Source: JBHOQX01 sp042408595 (GTDB taxonomy: Bacteria > Chloroflexota > Chloroflexia > Chloroflexales > Roseiflexaceae). From it: 64,000 nt of DNA. A program made the position numbers and the translations under genes. Every line of letters starts with the position of its first letter. Positions within the stretch are counted from its first letter, which is position 1. The stretch is from contig JBHOQX010000053.1 of assembly GCA_042408595.1 (NCBI GenBank), forward strand, positions 17,473 through 81,472, in the 5' to 3' direction. The notes below the pieces were generated by a model, which saw nothing but the letters and a program-made list of their open reading frames with translations, did no database searches and was not told the origin of the DNA. Positions 24,845 to 33,082 of this stretch are shown piece after piece.

Positions 24845-25517
24845 CAGCGCCCTCCTGGGCTACCGGGGCCGCCGGCGCGCCGCGGCGGCTCCGCAGCCAC
24901 TCCACGATGATCGGCACGACCGACAGCGCCACAATCACCACCGCCACGATCTCGAAGTTGTTCTTGATCAGCGGGATGTTGCCGAACAGGTAGCCGGCCC
25001 AGACAAAGATCGTCACCCACACCACGCCGCCGATAATGTTGTAGCTCAAGAACTTGCCGTAGTGCATGGTCCCGACGCCGGCGACGAACGGGGCGAAGGT
25101 GCGGACGATCGGCACGAAGCGCGCCAGGATGATCGTCTTGCCGCCGTACTTCTCGTAGAAGCGCTGCGTCTTCTCCAGGTGCTCCTGCTTGAGGAAGCGC
25201 ACCTTGCCGCTGAAGGCCCGCGGCCCGACCCACGCGCCGATCCAGTAGTTCACCGTGTCGCCGAGCACTGCCGCGACCATCAGGAGCACCCAGAGCAGGT
25301 AGACATTCAGCGTGCCGCTCGGGTCGAAGGCGGCGATCGCGCCGGCTGCGAAGAGCAGTGAGTCGCCCGGCAGGAAGGGCGTCACGACCAGGCCGGTTTC
25401 GCAGAAGATGATCAGGAAGAGGATCAGATAGGTGAGAAAGCCAAACTGCTGGATCAGCTCGACCAGATAGCGGTCAACATGCAGGACGACATCGATCAGG
25501 CTGCGAAGAAACTCCAT
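24831..25517 (-). CDS. DedA/VTT-domain membrane protein
   Basis: 228 residues with the DedA signature: ETGLVVTPFLPGDSLLFAAGA (about 40-60), GDTVNYWIGAWVG, FLKQEHLEKTQRFYEKYGGKTIILARFVPIVRTFAPFVAGVG and WVTIFVWAGYLFG. DedA proteins are polytopic and include undecaprenyl-phosphate and phosphatidylethanolamine flippases. Which lipid it handles cannot be told. AAGGA precedes the ATG and a strong promoter lies upstream. UppP and a DgkA-type kinase in the window act on the same carrier lipid pool. Confidence 0.93.
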   Translation of the reverse strand: MEFLRSLIDVVLHVDRYLVELIQQFGFLTYLILFLIIFCETGLVVTPFLPGDSLLFAAGAIAAFDPSGTLNVYLLWVLLMVAAVLGDTVNYWIGAWVGPRAFSGKVRFLKQEHLEKTQRFYEKYGGKTIILARFVPIVRTFAPFVAGVGTMHYGKFLSYNIIGGVVWVTIFVWAGYLFGNIPLIKNNFEIVAVVIVALSVVPIIVEWLRSRRGAPAAPVAQEGADGPA

Positions 25518-25594
25518 GCTGTTTCCTTGCTGACGAGAGGCCGATAGCCGCTGGCGTGGCGCCGCGCGGGCCGCCCGGCGCAGATCTGTAGTGG

Positions 25595-25624
25595 ATTGTA
25601 CCGGACACAGCCGCGGGCTGTCAA
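25595..25624 (-). promoter_or_regulatory. Promoter of the DedA gene
   Basis: On the minus strand a perfect -35 TTGACA (25619-25624), an 18-nt spacer, and TACAAT (25595-25600), about 78 bp upstream of the start codon. Confidence 0.75.
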
Positions 25625-26106
25625 TGAGCCAGCGCTGACAGTCCCGTCATGATTTGAGTTATGCTTTCGCTGGAGCGCGGCTCCGGCATACTGCATGTGT
25701 CTCCTCCGGATGCGCAGGGACGGAAGCTGTTCATAGCCCCCTGTCCACGCCCCCACGAGGAAGGTTCATCGGCCGACATGGCCAGGCGCTCGTGGACCCG
25801 GGAGGTGAGGGCCTGGAGCGCAGCACCACGCAGAAGGGCAACAGTCGCACGTGTGTGCTCGCCGCATGGGAACCAGGCGCGGCGAGGAAGCCATGGGTTA
25901 GGGGAAGCGGACGGCAGCGCGCGACCCATGCATCGAAGCGAGGTGGCCGCTCCGCTGTTCCCTCTTGTCAGCACCAGCGACCTGGCGGAGGAGAGGCCAG
26001 CGTGGGAATCCACGGCCCCTCCTCCGCCGCTTGCCCCCAGACAGGCAGCGCTCCGCCAGCGGTGCGGTCACCCCGTGCCGTATGACCAACGGCCTATTGC
26101 GCTCGA
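25625..26106. other. Intergenic region with no recognised gene
   Basis: About 480 bp between the DedA promoter and the pilin promoter. Frames open in this stretch lack ribosome sites and family resemblance. I looked for the conserved cores of RNase P RNA, tmRNA and SRP RNA and did not find them. Confidence 0.4.
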
Positions 26107-26115
26107 TGGTATACT
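26107..26115 (+). promoter_or_regulatory. Extended -10 promoter of the pilin gene
   Basis: TGG then TATACT (26110-26115). The region after it is AT-rich, and the pilin start is about 140 bp downstream. Confidence 0.5.
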
Positions 26116-26254
26116 ACGGATAACAAAATAGTTAACCGGCCCGTCATCCTTCCCTACAACGCGCCCAGGGTCGGTGCGCCGCCCGCGACCATCGCCGCAG
26201 GCGCTGCCTCCGACACGCTTCGCGCCCATGCATGTCCGAAAGGAGGTGAGAGCA

Positions 26255-26476
26255 ATGCGGTCGATGTTCACGTGCCTCCGTACCTTCGGGGTGCGGCTGC
26301 GCGCCGCGGCGCAAGCGGCCGTGGGTGCGCTGGCCCGTGCTCCCGGCCAGGGGCTCGTCGAGTACGGCCTGGTGCTGGTGCTGATCATGGTGGTCTGTGT
26401 CGCCATCTTAACGACCACCGGCAAGACGGTCAGCGAGGTGTGGTACGACAAGATTATCGCGACCTTTCCGCATTAG
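26255..26476 (+). CDS. Flp/Fap-type pilin
   Basis: 73 residues. A short basic leader ends at G31, followed by Q-G-L-V-E-Y-G-L, which gives the prepilin peptidase site with Glu at +5 and the Flp-type EYGL motif, then a hydrophobic helix to about residue 54. It would be processed and assembled into a thin Tad pilus. The ribosome site AAAGGAGGTGAG is near-perfect, and a strong terminator follows, as expected for an abundant single-gene transcript. No Tad secretion genes are in the window. Confidence 0.88.
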   Translation: MRSMFTCLRTFGVRLRAAAQAAVGALARAPGQGLVEYGLVLVLIMVVCVAILTTTGKTVSEVWYDKIIATFPH

Positions 26477-26509
26477 GCAGGCGATCTGAACTATTTTTCT
26501 TTGTTCCCG

Positions 26510-26544
26510 GCGGCGCGTGACGAATCACGCGCCGCTGTGTTTTT
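26510..26544 (+). terminator. Rho-independent terminator of the pilin gene
   Basis: An 11-bp stem (26510-26520 with 26525-26535, loop CGAA) followed by GTGTTTTT with a T-run at 26540-26544. It overlaps the last codons of the convergent NFACT gene. Confidence 0.85.
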
Positions 26545-28288
26545 CGTCCGGCCCGCGCGGGGCTACCCGCAGCGTCCGCTCGGCGCGGTAGCTGACGAGG
26601 CCGGGCGGCCCGCCGGGCACGCGGCGCACCAGCCGGCGGCGCGCGACATCCACCTCCACCGCGGCGTCGCCGCGCGCAGCGCTGAACCAGGCGGCCAGTC
26701 CCGCGGCTTGCACCAGCGTCCGCTCCGGCACGTCCGCGCCGCCGCTCTTGACCAGCACGTGCGCCCCGGGCCTGCCGCGGGCGTGCAGCCACAGATCGTC
26801 CGCCGCACCGATGGTGAAGGTGACCTGGGCGTTCTGCCCGGCGCTCCGCCCGACGAAGATCGCCAACCCATCCTCCGAAACGACGCGCAGCGGCGGCTGC
26901 CGGCGCATTTTTGGGCGCCTGCCCGGCGGCGGGCGCAGGTAACCGGCCTCTTCGGCCTCCCGCCCGATCTGCTCGATCGCCTCGTAGCCCTCGGCGAGGG
27001 CCAGCAAGGCCAGCAGCTCATCCAGCCCGGCGAGCCGCGCCTCGGTCTCGCGCAACCGCTCCGGCACCTGCGCCCGCGCGCCCCTGGCCTTGTCGTAGGC
27101 GCGGAAGCGCTCCTGCGCGTTCTCCAGCGGTGTGCGGGCCGGGTCGAGCGCGATGCGCCGCCCCTCGACCTCCAGCGCGGTCTGGCCGGGCGCGAGGGTG
27201 TGCATGAAGCCGAGGATCATCTCGCCTTCCCAGCGCAGCCGGTCAAGTTCAGCCACCTGTTTCAGTTCGTGGGTGAGTTGGTCGCGCTGGCGCTCGAGGC
27301 GGGCGCGGCTCTCGCCGAGCGCCGCGGCCAGCGCCGCGCGCCGCTGCTGGTGCGACGCCAGGCCCTCGCGGGCGGCGTAGAAGGCGTCCAGCGCGGCGGA
27401 GATCGACGACTGGGGCGCGACGTTCGGCAGGTGGGTGAGCCGGTAGGGGGCGTAAGCCAGCGGCCCCTCGCCGCTGTGCGCCAGGCACGGCTGCCACGGT
27501 AGCTCCCACAGGCCGCGCAGCGCCAGCGCCAGCGCCGTCCAGGGCAGATCCGGCCCCAGCGCTGTGTCGGCGGCCCCGGTGGCGCGGAAGACCGCCTCGC
27601 GGGCGGCCAGTGGCGACAGGCCGCCGTACGCGCCGACCAGCGCACGGGCCAGATCCGCGCCGGGCTGACCTGCGGCCAGCGCCCGCAGGCCCTCCGGCGT
27701 GGCCCGGCGCGGATCGCGCTTATCCTGGCGCGGCGGCAGTTCGTACGGCTCGTGCGGAGCGACCGGTCGTCGGCTCATGGTAGGGGTGACGTGCCGGATG
27801 CTGTCGAGGATTATGTTATCATCGCCGACCAGCACGATATTAGCGCGGCGCTCCATCGTCTCCACCACCAACTCGCTGTGCAGCGGCTCGGGCGAATCGA
27901 GCGGCTCCCAATCGTCGGTGTCGTCGCCATCGGGCGGCGCACCCTCCATGTTGCGCGACTGTGGACCTTTGACTATACTAAGAATGACCACCCGCTCCAG
28001 GTCCGGCTGTTCGATTGTGACGATTCGCCCGCCGAGCACGTATTTGCGCAGCAAGAGCAGCAGCCGCGTCTCGCCCTCCACGCCGCGCGATGGCCGCGTA
28101 GCGGTGAGCTGCACCCGCGCGAATTGCGGGTGCGCCGAGAGCAGCAAGTGGCAACGCCGGCCGTGCGCAAAGACCTCCAGCGCCACGCCGAGCCGCCCGG
28201 TCAGCCGCACCCGTTGCACGCGGCCGCCGATCAGCGCCGCCCGCAGTTCATCCACCACCGCCGCAAGAGTCAGTGCATCGAACAACAT
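26525..28288 (-). CDS. NFACT family protein (Rqc2/RqcH, FbpA-like)
   Basis: 587 residues, start at 28288 by homology (MLFDALTLAAVVDELRAALIGGRVQRV). The family binds stalled 50S-peptidyl-tRNA complexes and adds alanine tails, marking nascent chains for degradation; homologues also act as fibronectin-binding surface proteins. The NFACT-N domain comes first, a helical coiled-coil middle (about 330-420) follows, and the C-terminal NFACT-R domain has DLWLHAR at 498-504. A stretch around residues 108-125 (EGAPPDGDDTDDW) is acidic and low in complexity. It is divergent from guanylate kinase. Confidence 0.9.
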   Translation of the reverse strand: MLFDALTLAAVVDELRAALIGGRVQRVRLTGRLGVALEVFAHGRRCHLLLSAHPQFARVQLTATRPSRGVEGETRLLLLLRKYVLGGRIVTIEQPDLERVVILSIVKGPQSRNMEGAPPDGDDTDDWEPLDSPEPLHSELVVETMERRANIVLVGDDNIILDSIRHVTPTMSRRPVAPHEPYELPPRQDKRDPRRATPEGLRALAAGQPGADLARALVGAYGGLSPLAAREAVFRATGAADTALGPDLPWTALALALRGLWELPWQPCLAHSGEGPLAYAPYRLTHLPNVAPQSSISAALDAFYAAREGLASHQQRRAALAAALGESRARLERQRDQLTHELKQVAELDRLRWEGEMILGFMHTLAPGQTALEVEGRRIALDPARTPLENAQERFRAYDKARGARAQVPERLRETEARLAGLDELLALLALAEGYEAIEQIGREAEEAGYLRPPPGRRPKMRRQPPLRVVSEDGLAIFVGRSAGQNAQVTFTIGAADDLWLHARGRPGAHVLVKSGGADVPERTLVQAAGLAAWFSAARGDAAVEVDVARRRLVRRVPGGPPGLVSYRAERTLRVAPRGPDEKHSGA

Positions 28289-28378
28289 CGCCGCTCGGAT
28301 GGTAGATCGCAGCTCGAACAGCACGCTGCCCGGCCCGGCACTATACCACGCAACCGGCCATGGGCGAACAGGAGCGTT

Positions 28379-29011
28379 ATGACCCCGACTGTGCGCAACC
28401 CGATCATCGAGGGCGGGCCGCCGGTGCCACTGCTGGTGGTGATCTCCGGCCCGTCCGGCGTCGGCAAAGACACCGTGCTGATGCGCATGCGCGACCTGGG
28501 CTTTCCATTTCACTTCGTGGTGACGGCGACCGACCGGCCGCAGCGCCCCGGCGAGCGCGACGGCTACGACTATCATTTTGTCACAACCGCGCGCTTCGAG
28601 CAGATGATCGCCGACGATGCGCTGATCGAATGGGCGCGGGTGTACGACAATTACAAGGGCATTCCGAAGAGCGAGATCCGCGAAGGGCTGGCGAGCGGCA
28701 AGGACGTGATTCTGCGGATCGATGTGCAGGGCGCGGCGACCATCCGGCGGCTCGCGCCCGAGGCGGTGCTGATCTTCCTAGCGCCCGGCCGATTCGACGA
28801 GCTGCGCACCCGGCTGCGCTGGCGCCGCACCGAGTCGCCGGACGAACTCGAGCGGCGGCTGGAGGTGGCGCGCCGCGAGATGGAAGAGGTCGATCGCTTC
28901 GATTATGTCGTGATCAATAGCGAGGACCGGCTGGACGACGCCGCCAGCCAGATCCGGGCGATCGTCGCCGCCGAGAAGCACCGCGTGCGCGTCCGCCGCG
29001 TGTCGCTGTAG
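28379..29011 (+). CDS. gmk: Guanylate kinase
   Basis: 210 residues. It phosphorylates GMP to GDP with ATP. The P-loop is GPSGVGKDT (about 24-32); GMP-binding residues are in TATDRPQRPGERDGYDYHFV and IEWARVYDNYKGIPK, and RIDVQGAATIRR follows. GGAG precedes the ATG. The P-loop has KDT where KST is usual, a conservative change. It is divergent from the NFACT gene with a 90-bp shared promoter region. Confidence 0.95.
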   Translation: MTPTVRNPIIEGGPPVPLLVVISGPSGVGKDTVLMRMRDLGFPFHFVVTATDRPQRPGERDGYDYHFVTTARFEQMIADDALIEWARVYDNYKGIPKSEIREGLASGKDVILRIDVQGAATIRRLAPEAVLIFLAPGRFDELRTRLRWRRTESPDELERRLEVARREMEEVDRFDYVVINSEDRLDDAASQIRAIVAAEKHRVRVRRVSL

Positions 29012-29078
29012 GGCGCGTGGGCACGCCGCGACGCCGCCCGGTCACCCCCGGCGCGGATACCCGCGCATCGCCCGTATT

Positions 29079-29087
29079 TGGTACAAT
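29079..29087 (+). promoter_or_regulatory. Extended -10 promoter upstream of yqeY
   Basis: TGG then TACAAT (29082-29087). It would give a leader of about 200 nt before the start at 29296. No good -35 is seen. Confidence 0.45.
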
Positions 29088-29295
29088 ACAGCGAGCACAC
29101 AATCGGCGGGCCAGCGGCCCGCGCAGACGGGGAGAGGGCAGGCTTACGGGGGTGGGGGCCGGCGGGCGAGGGCCGAACCACACACGCCACCGCCATCCGA
29201 GCCTGGTGGCGCTTGTCCCCGACGACGCTGAGCGGCGCGGATCGGCTGCTGCCGACCCCGCCGGGCTTGCACCGACCGACACAGGACGCATCGCG

Positions 29296-29820
29296 ATGGG
29301 GCTTCAAGAACAACTTCAGCAGGACTTGAAAACGGCGTTGCGCGCCGGCGACCGCGAGCGGGTCAGCACGATCCGCATGGCGCTGGCCGCGCTCCAGAGC
29401 GCACAGATGGCGCAGGTGAAGGCCGCCTACGATCAGGCCAGCGCCGCGGCCGGCGCCGCCGAGGGCGAGACCGAGGTGGCGATCGACCGTAACGCGGCCC
29501 TCAGCGACGAGGCGGCACTGAACGTGCTGGCGAAAGAAGTCAAGCGGCGGCGCGAGGCGGCGGAACTGTACACGCAAGGCGGGCGTCCAGATCTTGCCGC
29601 CAGCGAGGAGCGGGAGGCCGCGATTCTCGAAGCCTACCTGCCCCGGCAGTTGTCCGCCGATGAGTTGCGGCCACTCGTCGCGGCGACGCTCGCCGATCTC
29701 GGCGCGCGCGGCCCGGGGGACATGGGCCGGGTGATGCCCGTGCTGATGCAGCAGTTCAAGGGCCGCGCCGATGGCCGGCTCCTCAGCCAGCTCGCCCGCG
29801 AGTTGCTCGGCCAGCGGTAG
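29296..29820 (+). CDS. yqeY: GatB/YqeY domain protein
   Basis: 174 residues, slightly longer than usual. The YqeY family resembles the tail domain of the tRNA amidotransferase GatB. Visible marks are QEQLQQDLKTALRAGDRERVSTIRMALAAL at the start, KRRREAAELYTQGGRPDLAASEEREAAILEAYLP in the middle, and MGRVMPVLMQQFKGRADGRLLSQLARELL at the end. An Ala-rich stretch (residues about 45-65) is a small lineage insert. It may help tRNA handling, but its role is not established. Confidence 0.9.
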   Translation: MGLQEQLQQDLKTALRAGDRERVSTIRMALAALQSAQMAQVKAAYDQASAAAGAAEGETEVAIDRNAALSDEAALNVLAKEVKRRREAAELYTQGGRPDLAASEEREAAILEAYLPRQLSADELRPLVAATLADLGARGPGDMGRVMPVLMQQFKGRADGRLLSQLARELLGQR

Positions 29821-29872
29821 CGATCGGGCCACCGCGCGAGCGCCGGCCCGCCAGCATGCAGACGCCAGAACC

Positions 29873-32068
29873 ATGCGCCGCATCCTCAAGCCCCGCGCCC
29901 AACGCCGCCGTGAGGCGCGCGCTGAGCTGACACCCGCGGCCCGTGTGCGCCGCCAGCGGCTGCACCTCTGGGCCGCCATGGGGGTGCTTGCGCTCGCGCT
30001 GTGGGGCGTCTTTCTGATCGTCCCGCCCACCGTGCCAGGACTCCAGCCCGGCCTGCCCAGCCCCGTCACGATCCAGGCGCCGCGGACCCTCAAATACGAG
30101 AGCGCGCTCCGCACCGAGCAGGAGCGCAGCCGCGCCGAAAGCGATCCCGCCAATATCGTCTACCGCGACGACCCGAATATCCTCATCGGCCAGCGCGCCC
30201 AGCTGAGCGAGCTGCTGCAGTCGATCACCCAGATCCGGCAGGATCCAACCCTCGATCGGGCGGCGAAGCAGGCACGCCTGGCCACGCTGCCGGATTCTAC
30301 GCTGGCGATCTCGCCGACGCTGGCGACCCGCCTGATACGTCTGAACGACGACCAGTGGCAGGTGGTCAGCCGCGGCGCACTCGACCTGTACGACCGGGCC
30401 GTGCGCGAGAACAATTACGTGATCAGCGACCAGGATCTGGCCAACCTGCGCCGCACCTCGCTGCCATACTGGGCTTCGCTCTACGAACGGGGCGAGCCGC
30501 GCGAGCTGATCCTGCTGTTTGCCAACGCATTTCTCAAAGCTAACCGTGTGGTGGATGAGCAGGCGACGGCACAGCGGCGGCAGCAGGCGCGCGCTGCCGT
30601 CGCACCGGTGACGGTCACGATCCTGGAGGGCGAAAATATCGTCCGCGAAGGGGACGTCATCACCCCGGCAGTCGAAGAGAAGCTGGAGGCGCTCGGCCTG
30701 CTGCGAGTCGAGCCGAAATGGTGGCTATTGGGTGGCGAGGGGTTGCTCGCGGCGTTGCTCGCCGCACTGTTCGGCGCCTACCTGATGCAGTGCCAGCGCC
30801 AGGTGTGGATGAGCGACCGGCCGCTGCTGGTGGTCTGCGGCCTGTTCGCGCTCACAGTGCTGGCGGCGCGCTTCGTGCTGCCGCTGACGAACGGCTGGCA
30901 GTACCTCTTCCCGCTCGCCGCCACCGCCATTCTGATCGCGGCGCTGTTCAACGCCGAGATCGCGCTGGTCGCGGCGACGCTGCTGAGCGTCGCCGTGGCC
31001 TTCATCGGCGACCGGCAGTTCGGCCTCGGTGCGACGCTGCTGTTCGGCACCATGGCCGGCGTGTTCGTGATCGGCCGGCCGCAGCGCTCGCTCACCTTCC
31101 TCCTTGCCGGGCTGGCCGTCGCCATGACCACCGCGCTGACCGAGACCGCGTTCGGGCTGATGAGCGCGCTGGAGCCGCGCCCGGAGCAGATCCTGCCGAT
31201 CCTGCTCTTCAGCGGCGTGAACGGCGCGCTGTCGGCAATCGTCGCGCTGGGGCTGTACAACCTGGCCGGGCAGATCGCCGGGATCGTGACGCCGTTCCAG
31301 CTGATGGAGTGGGGCCACCCGGCGCAGCCACTGTTGCGCAAGCTGATGCGCGAGGCGCCCGGTACCTACTACCATAGCATTGCCGTCGGCAACCTGGCCG
31401 AGAGTGCCGCCGAGGCGATCGGCGCGGACGCCCTGCTGCTGCGGGTCGCCGCCTACTATCACGATGTTGGCAAGGTGCTGCGGCCCTATTTTTATACCGA
31501 TAACCAGAGCGACCGCGAGAACGTGCATAACGAACTCGACCCGCAGACGAGCGCCAGAATTATCGCCGACCATGTGCGGGAAGGGATGCAGATGGCGCGC
31601 GAGGCCGGCCTCCCCAAGCAGATCGTCGATTTCATCCCAACACACCACGGCACGACCACGATTCGCCACTTCTACCAGCTCGCCCTGCAACAGCACGACT
31701 CGGTCGACCCGGCCGACTTCCGCTACCCCGGCCCGCGCCCGCAGACCAAGGAGCAGGCCATCCTGATGCTGGCCGATACCGTCGAGGCGACGGTGCGCTC
31801 GAAGGCCCAACACGGCCAGATCCTCTCGGCGCGCGACAACCTGCCGAACGGCAATGGGCGCGGCGCGAACGGCAAGCAAACCCTGGAAGAGCTGGTGAAT
31901 GCGATCATCGACGAGCGGGTGCGCAGCGGCGAGCTGGACGAAAGCACGCTGACGCTGAGCGACCTGGCGCGCATCCGGCAGGCGTTCATCACGACGCTCC
32001 AGGGGATCTATCACCCGCGGGTGGAGTACACGCCGGAGGTCGTGAAGCCGGTGGAGAGCGGGCGCTAG
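29873..32068 (+). CDS. Membrane HD-domain phosphodiesterase (PgpH/YqfF-like 7TM-HD)
   Basis: 731 residues. One membrane segment at about 34-52, an extracellular 7TMR-HDED domain to about 270, seven membrane segments (about 285-490) and a cytoplasmic HD domain. The metal site is visible in YYHSIAVGNLAE, YYHDVGK (H530, D531), ADHVREGMQMA and THHGTT. Relatives hydrolyse c-di-AMP. The gene stands before ybeY and dgkA, the arrangement found in many bacteria. The ATG at 29873 has no obvious Shine-Dalgarno. Confidence 0.92.
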   Translation: MRRILKPRAQRRREARAELTPAARVRRQRLHLWAAMGVLALALWGVFLIVPPTVPGLQPGLPSPVTIQAPRTLKYESALRTEQERSRAESDPANIVYRDDPNILIGQRAQLSELLQSITQIRQDPTLDRAAKQARLATLPDSTLAISPTLATRLIRLNDDQWQVVSRGALDLYDRAVRENNYVISDQDLANLRRTSLPYWASLYERGEPRELILLFANAFLKANRVVDEQATAQRRQQARAAVAPVTVTILEGENIVREGDVITPAVEEKLEALGLLRVEPKWWLLGGEGLLAALLAALFGAYLMQCQRQVWMSDRPLLVVCGLFALTVLAARFVLPLTNGWQYLFPLAATAILIAALFNAEIALVAATLLSVAVAFIGDRQFGLGATLLFGTMAGVFVIGRPQRSLTFLLAGLAVAMTTALTETAFGLMSALEPRPEQILPILLFSGVNGALSAIVALGLYNLAGQIAGIVTPFQLMEWGHPAQPLLRKLMREAPGTYYHSIAVGNLAESAAEAIGADALLLRVAAYYHDVGKVLRPYFYTDNQSDRENVHNELDPQTSARIIADHVREGMQMAREAGLPKQIVDFIPTHHGTTTIRHFYQLALQQHDSVDPADFRYPGPRPQTKEQAILMLADTVEATVRSKAQHGQILSARDNLPNGNGRGANGKQTLEELVNAIIDERVRSGELDESTLTLSDLARIRQAFITTLQGIYHPRVEYTPEVVKPVESGR

Positions 32069-32105
32069 CCTGCCTGGAGAGGGGGAGATGGGAGAGGAGC
32101 AGGCC

Positions 32106-32585
32106 ATGCTTACCGTCGAGATCCAGGTCGCCGCGCCGTTTGAAGCGGCGGTCGATCTGGCCCTGATCGAGCGGGCGGTGCGCGAGACGCTCGCCGCCGA
32201 GGGCGTGACCGGCCCGGCCGAGGTGAGCGTGCTGGTCAGCGACGATGCTGCGCTCCAGGCGCTCAACCGCGACTACCGCGGGGTGGACGCGCCGACCGAT
32301 GTGCTCTCGTTCGGCGACGGGGGCGAGGCCGGCGGGCCGGCGTTCGTCGCTGCGCCCGGCGCGCCGCGCTACCTGGGCGACATCGCGATCTCCTGGGAGC
32401 GCGTGCTGGCGCAGGCCGCCGAGTACGGTCATATGCCGGCGCGCGAACTGGCCTACCTGACCACCCACGGCGTGCTGCACCTGCTCGGCTACGACCACGA
32501 GCGCGGGCCGGCGGACGCCGCCGCGATGCGCGCCCGCGAGGAGGCGGTGATGGCCCGGCTCGGGCTGCCGCGTGAAACCGCATGA
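32106..32585 (+). CDS. ybeY: Endoribonuclease YbeY (rRNA maturation)
   Basis: 159 residues. The zinc motif is HGVLHLLGYDH with H121, H125 and H131, preceded by APTDVLSFG and YLGDIAIS. YbeY takes part in 16S rRNA 3'-end processing and ribosome quality control. The start at 32106 has GAGGAG 7 nt upstream and matches the family N-terminus. An ATG at 32088 in the same frame is also possible. The stop overlaps the dgkA start (ATGA). Confidence 0.95.
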   Translation: MLTVEIQVAAPFEAAVDLALIERAVRETLAAEGVTGPAEVSVLVSDDAALQALNRDYRGVDAPTDVLSFGDGGEAGGPAFVAAPGAPRYLGDIAISWERVLAQAAEYGHMPARELAYLTTHGVLHLLGYDHERGPADAAAMRAREEAVMARLGLPRETA

Positions 32586-33082
32586 AGACGACGGGCCGAC
32601 GACCAGCGACCCGCAACCGGCGACCGACGGCCGGCGACGGCCCATCGCCCGCCATCCATCGTCCGCCGGCGACCGGCGATCGGCCGCCGCCCGCCCCGCG
32701 CCCCGCGCCCGCCACGCGCGCCGCGACGCTCCTGGCGTCGTTCGGCTATGCCTTCGCCGGGCTGCGTTACCTGCTGTGGACGCAGCGCAACGCCAGAATT
32801 CACGTGGCGATCGGGCTGCTAGCGGTCGCGGCCGGCTTCTTCTTCCGCATCGGGCACGACGAATGGCTGGCCCTGGTGCTAACGATCACGCTTGTGCTGA
32901 CCACCGAAGGGTGCAACACCGCGCTGGAGGCGGCGGTCGATCTGGCATCGCCGGAGCTGCACCCGCTGGCGAAGATCGCCAAGGACGTGTCCGCCGGCGC
33001 GGTGCTGTTGGCGGCCATCGCATCCGTGATCGTCGGCCTGATCATCTTTCTGCCGCGCCTCTGGGCGCTTGTCGCGCCGTGA
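32582..33082 (+). CDS. dgkA: Undecaprenol/diacylglycerol kinase (DgkA family) with low-complexity N-terminal extension
   Basis: 166 residues. From about residue 48 it is a normal three-helix membrane kinase: SFGYAFAGLRYLLWTQRNARIH, TTEGCNTALEAAVDL and HPLAKIAKDVSAGAVLL. It phosphorylates undecaprenol or diacylglycerol. The first 46 residues (Arg/Pro/Thr-rich) are encoded by simple-word repeats and have no counterpart in the family. The start overlaps the ybeY stop by 4 bp, so the extension seems to be translated. The stop overlaps the next start by 4 bp. Confidence 0.9.
   Translation: MKTTGRRPATRNRRPTAGDGPSPAIHRPPATGDRPPPAPRPAPATRAATLLASFGYAFAGLRYLLWTQRNARIHVAIGLLAVAAGFFFRIGHDEWLALVLTITLVLTTEGCNTALEAAVDLASPELHPLAKIAKDVSAGAVLLAAIASVIVGLIIFLPRLWALVAP

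Noticed and set aside
25625..26106. Possible RNase P RNA or other structural RNA in the large spacer before the pilin
   Set aside because: The conserved core sequences of RNase P RNA, tmRNA and SRP RNA could not be found on either strand.
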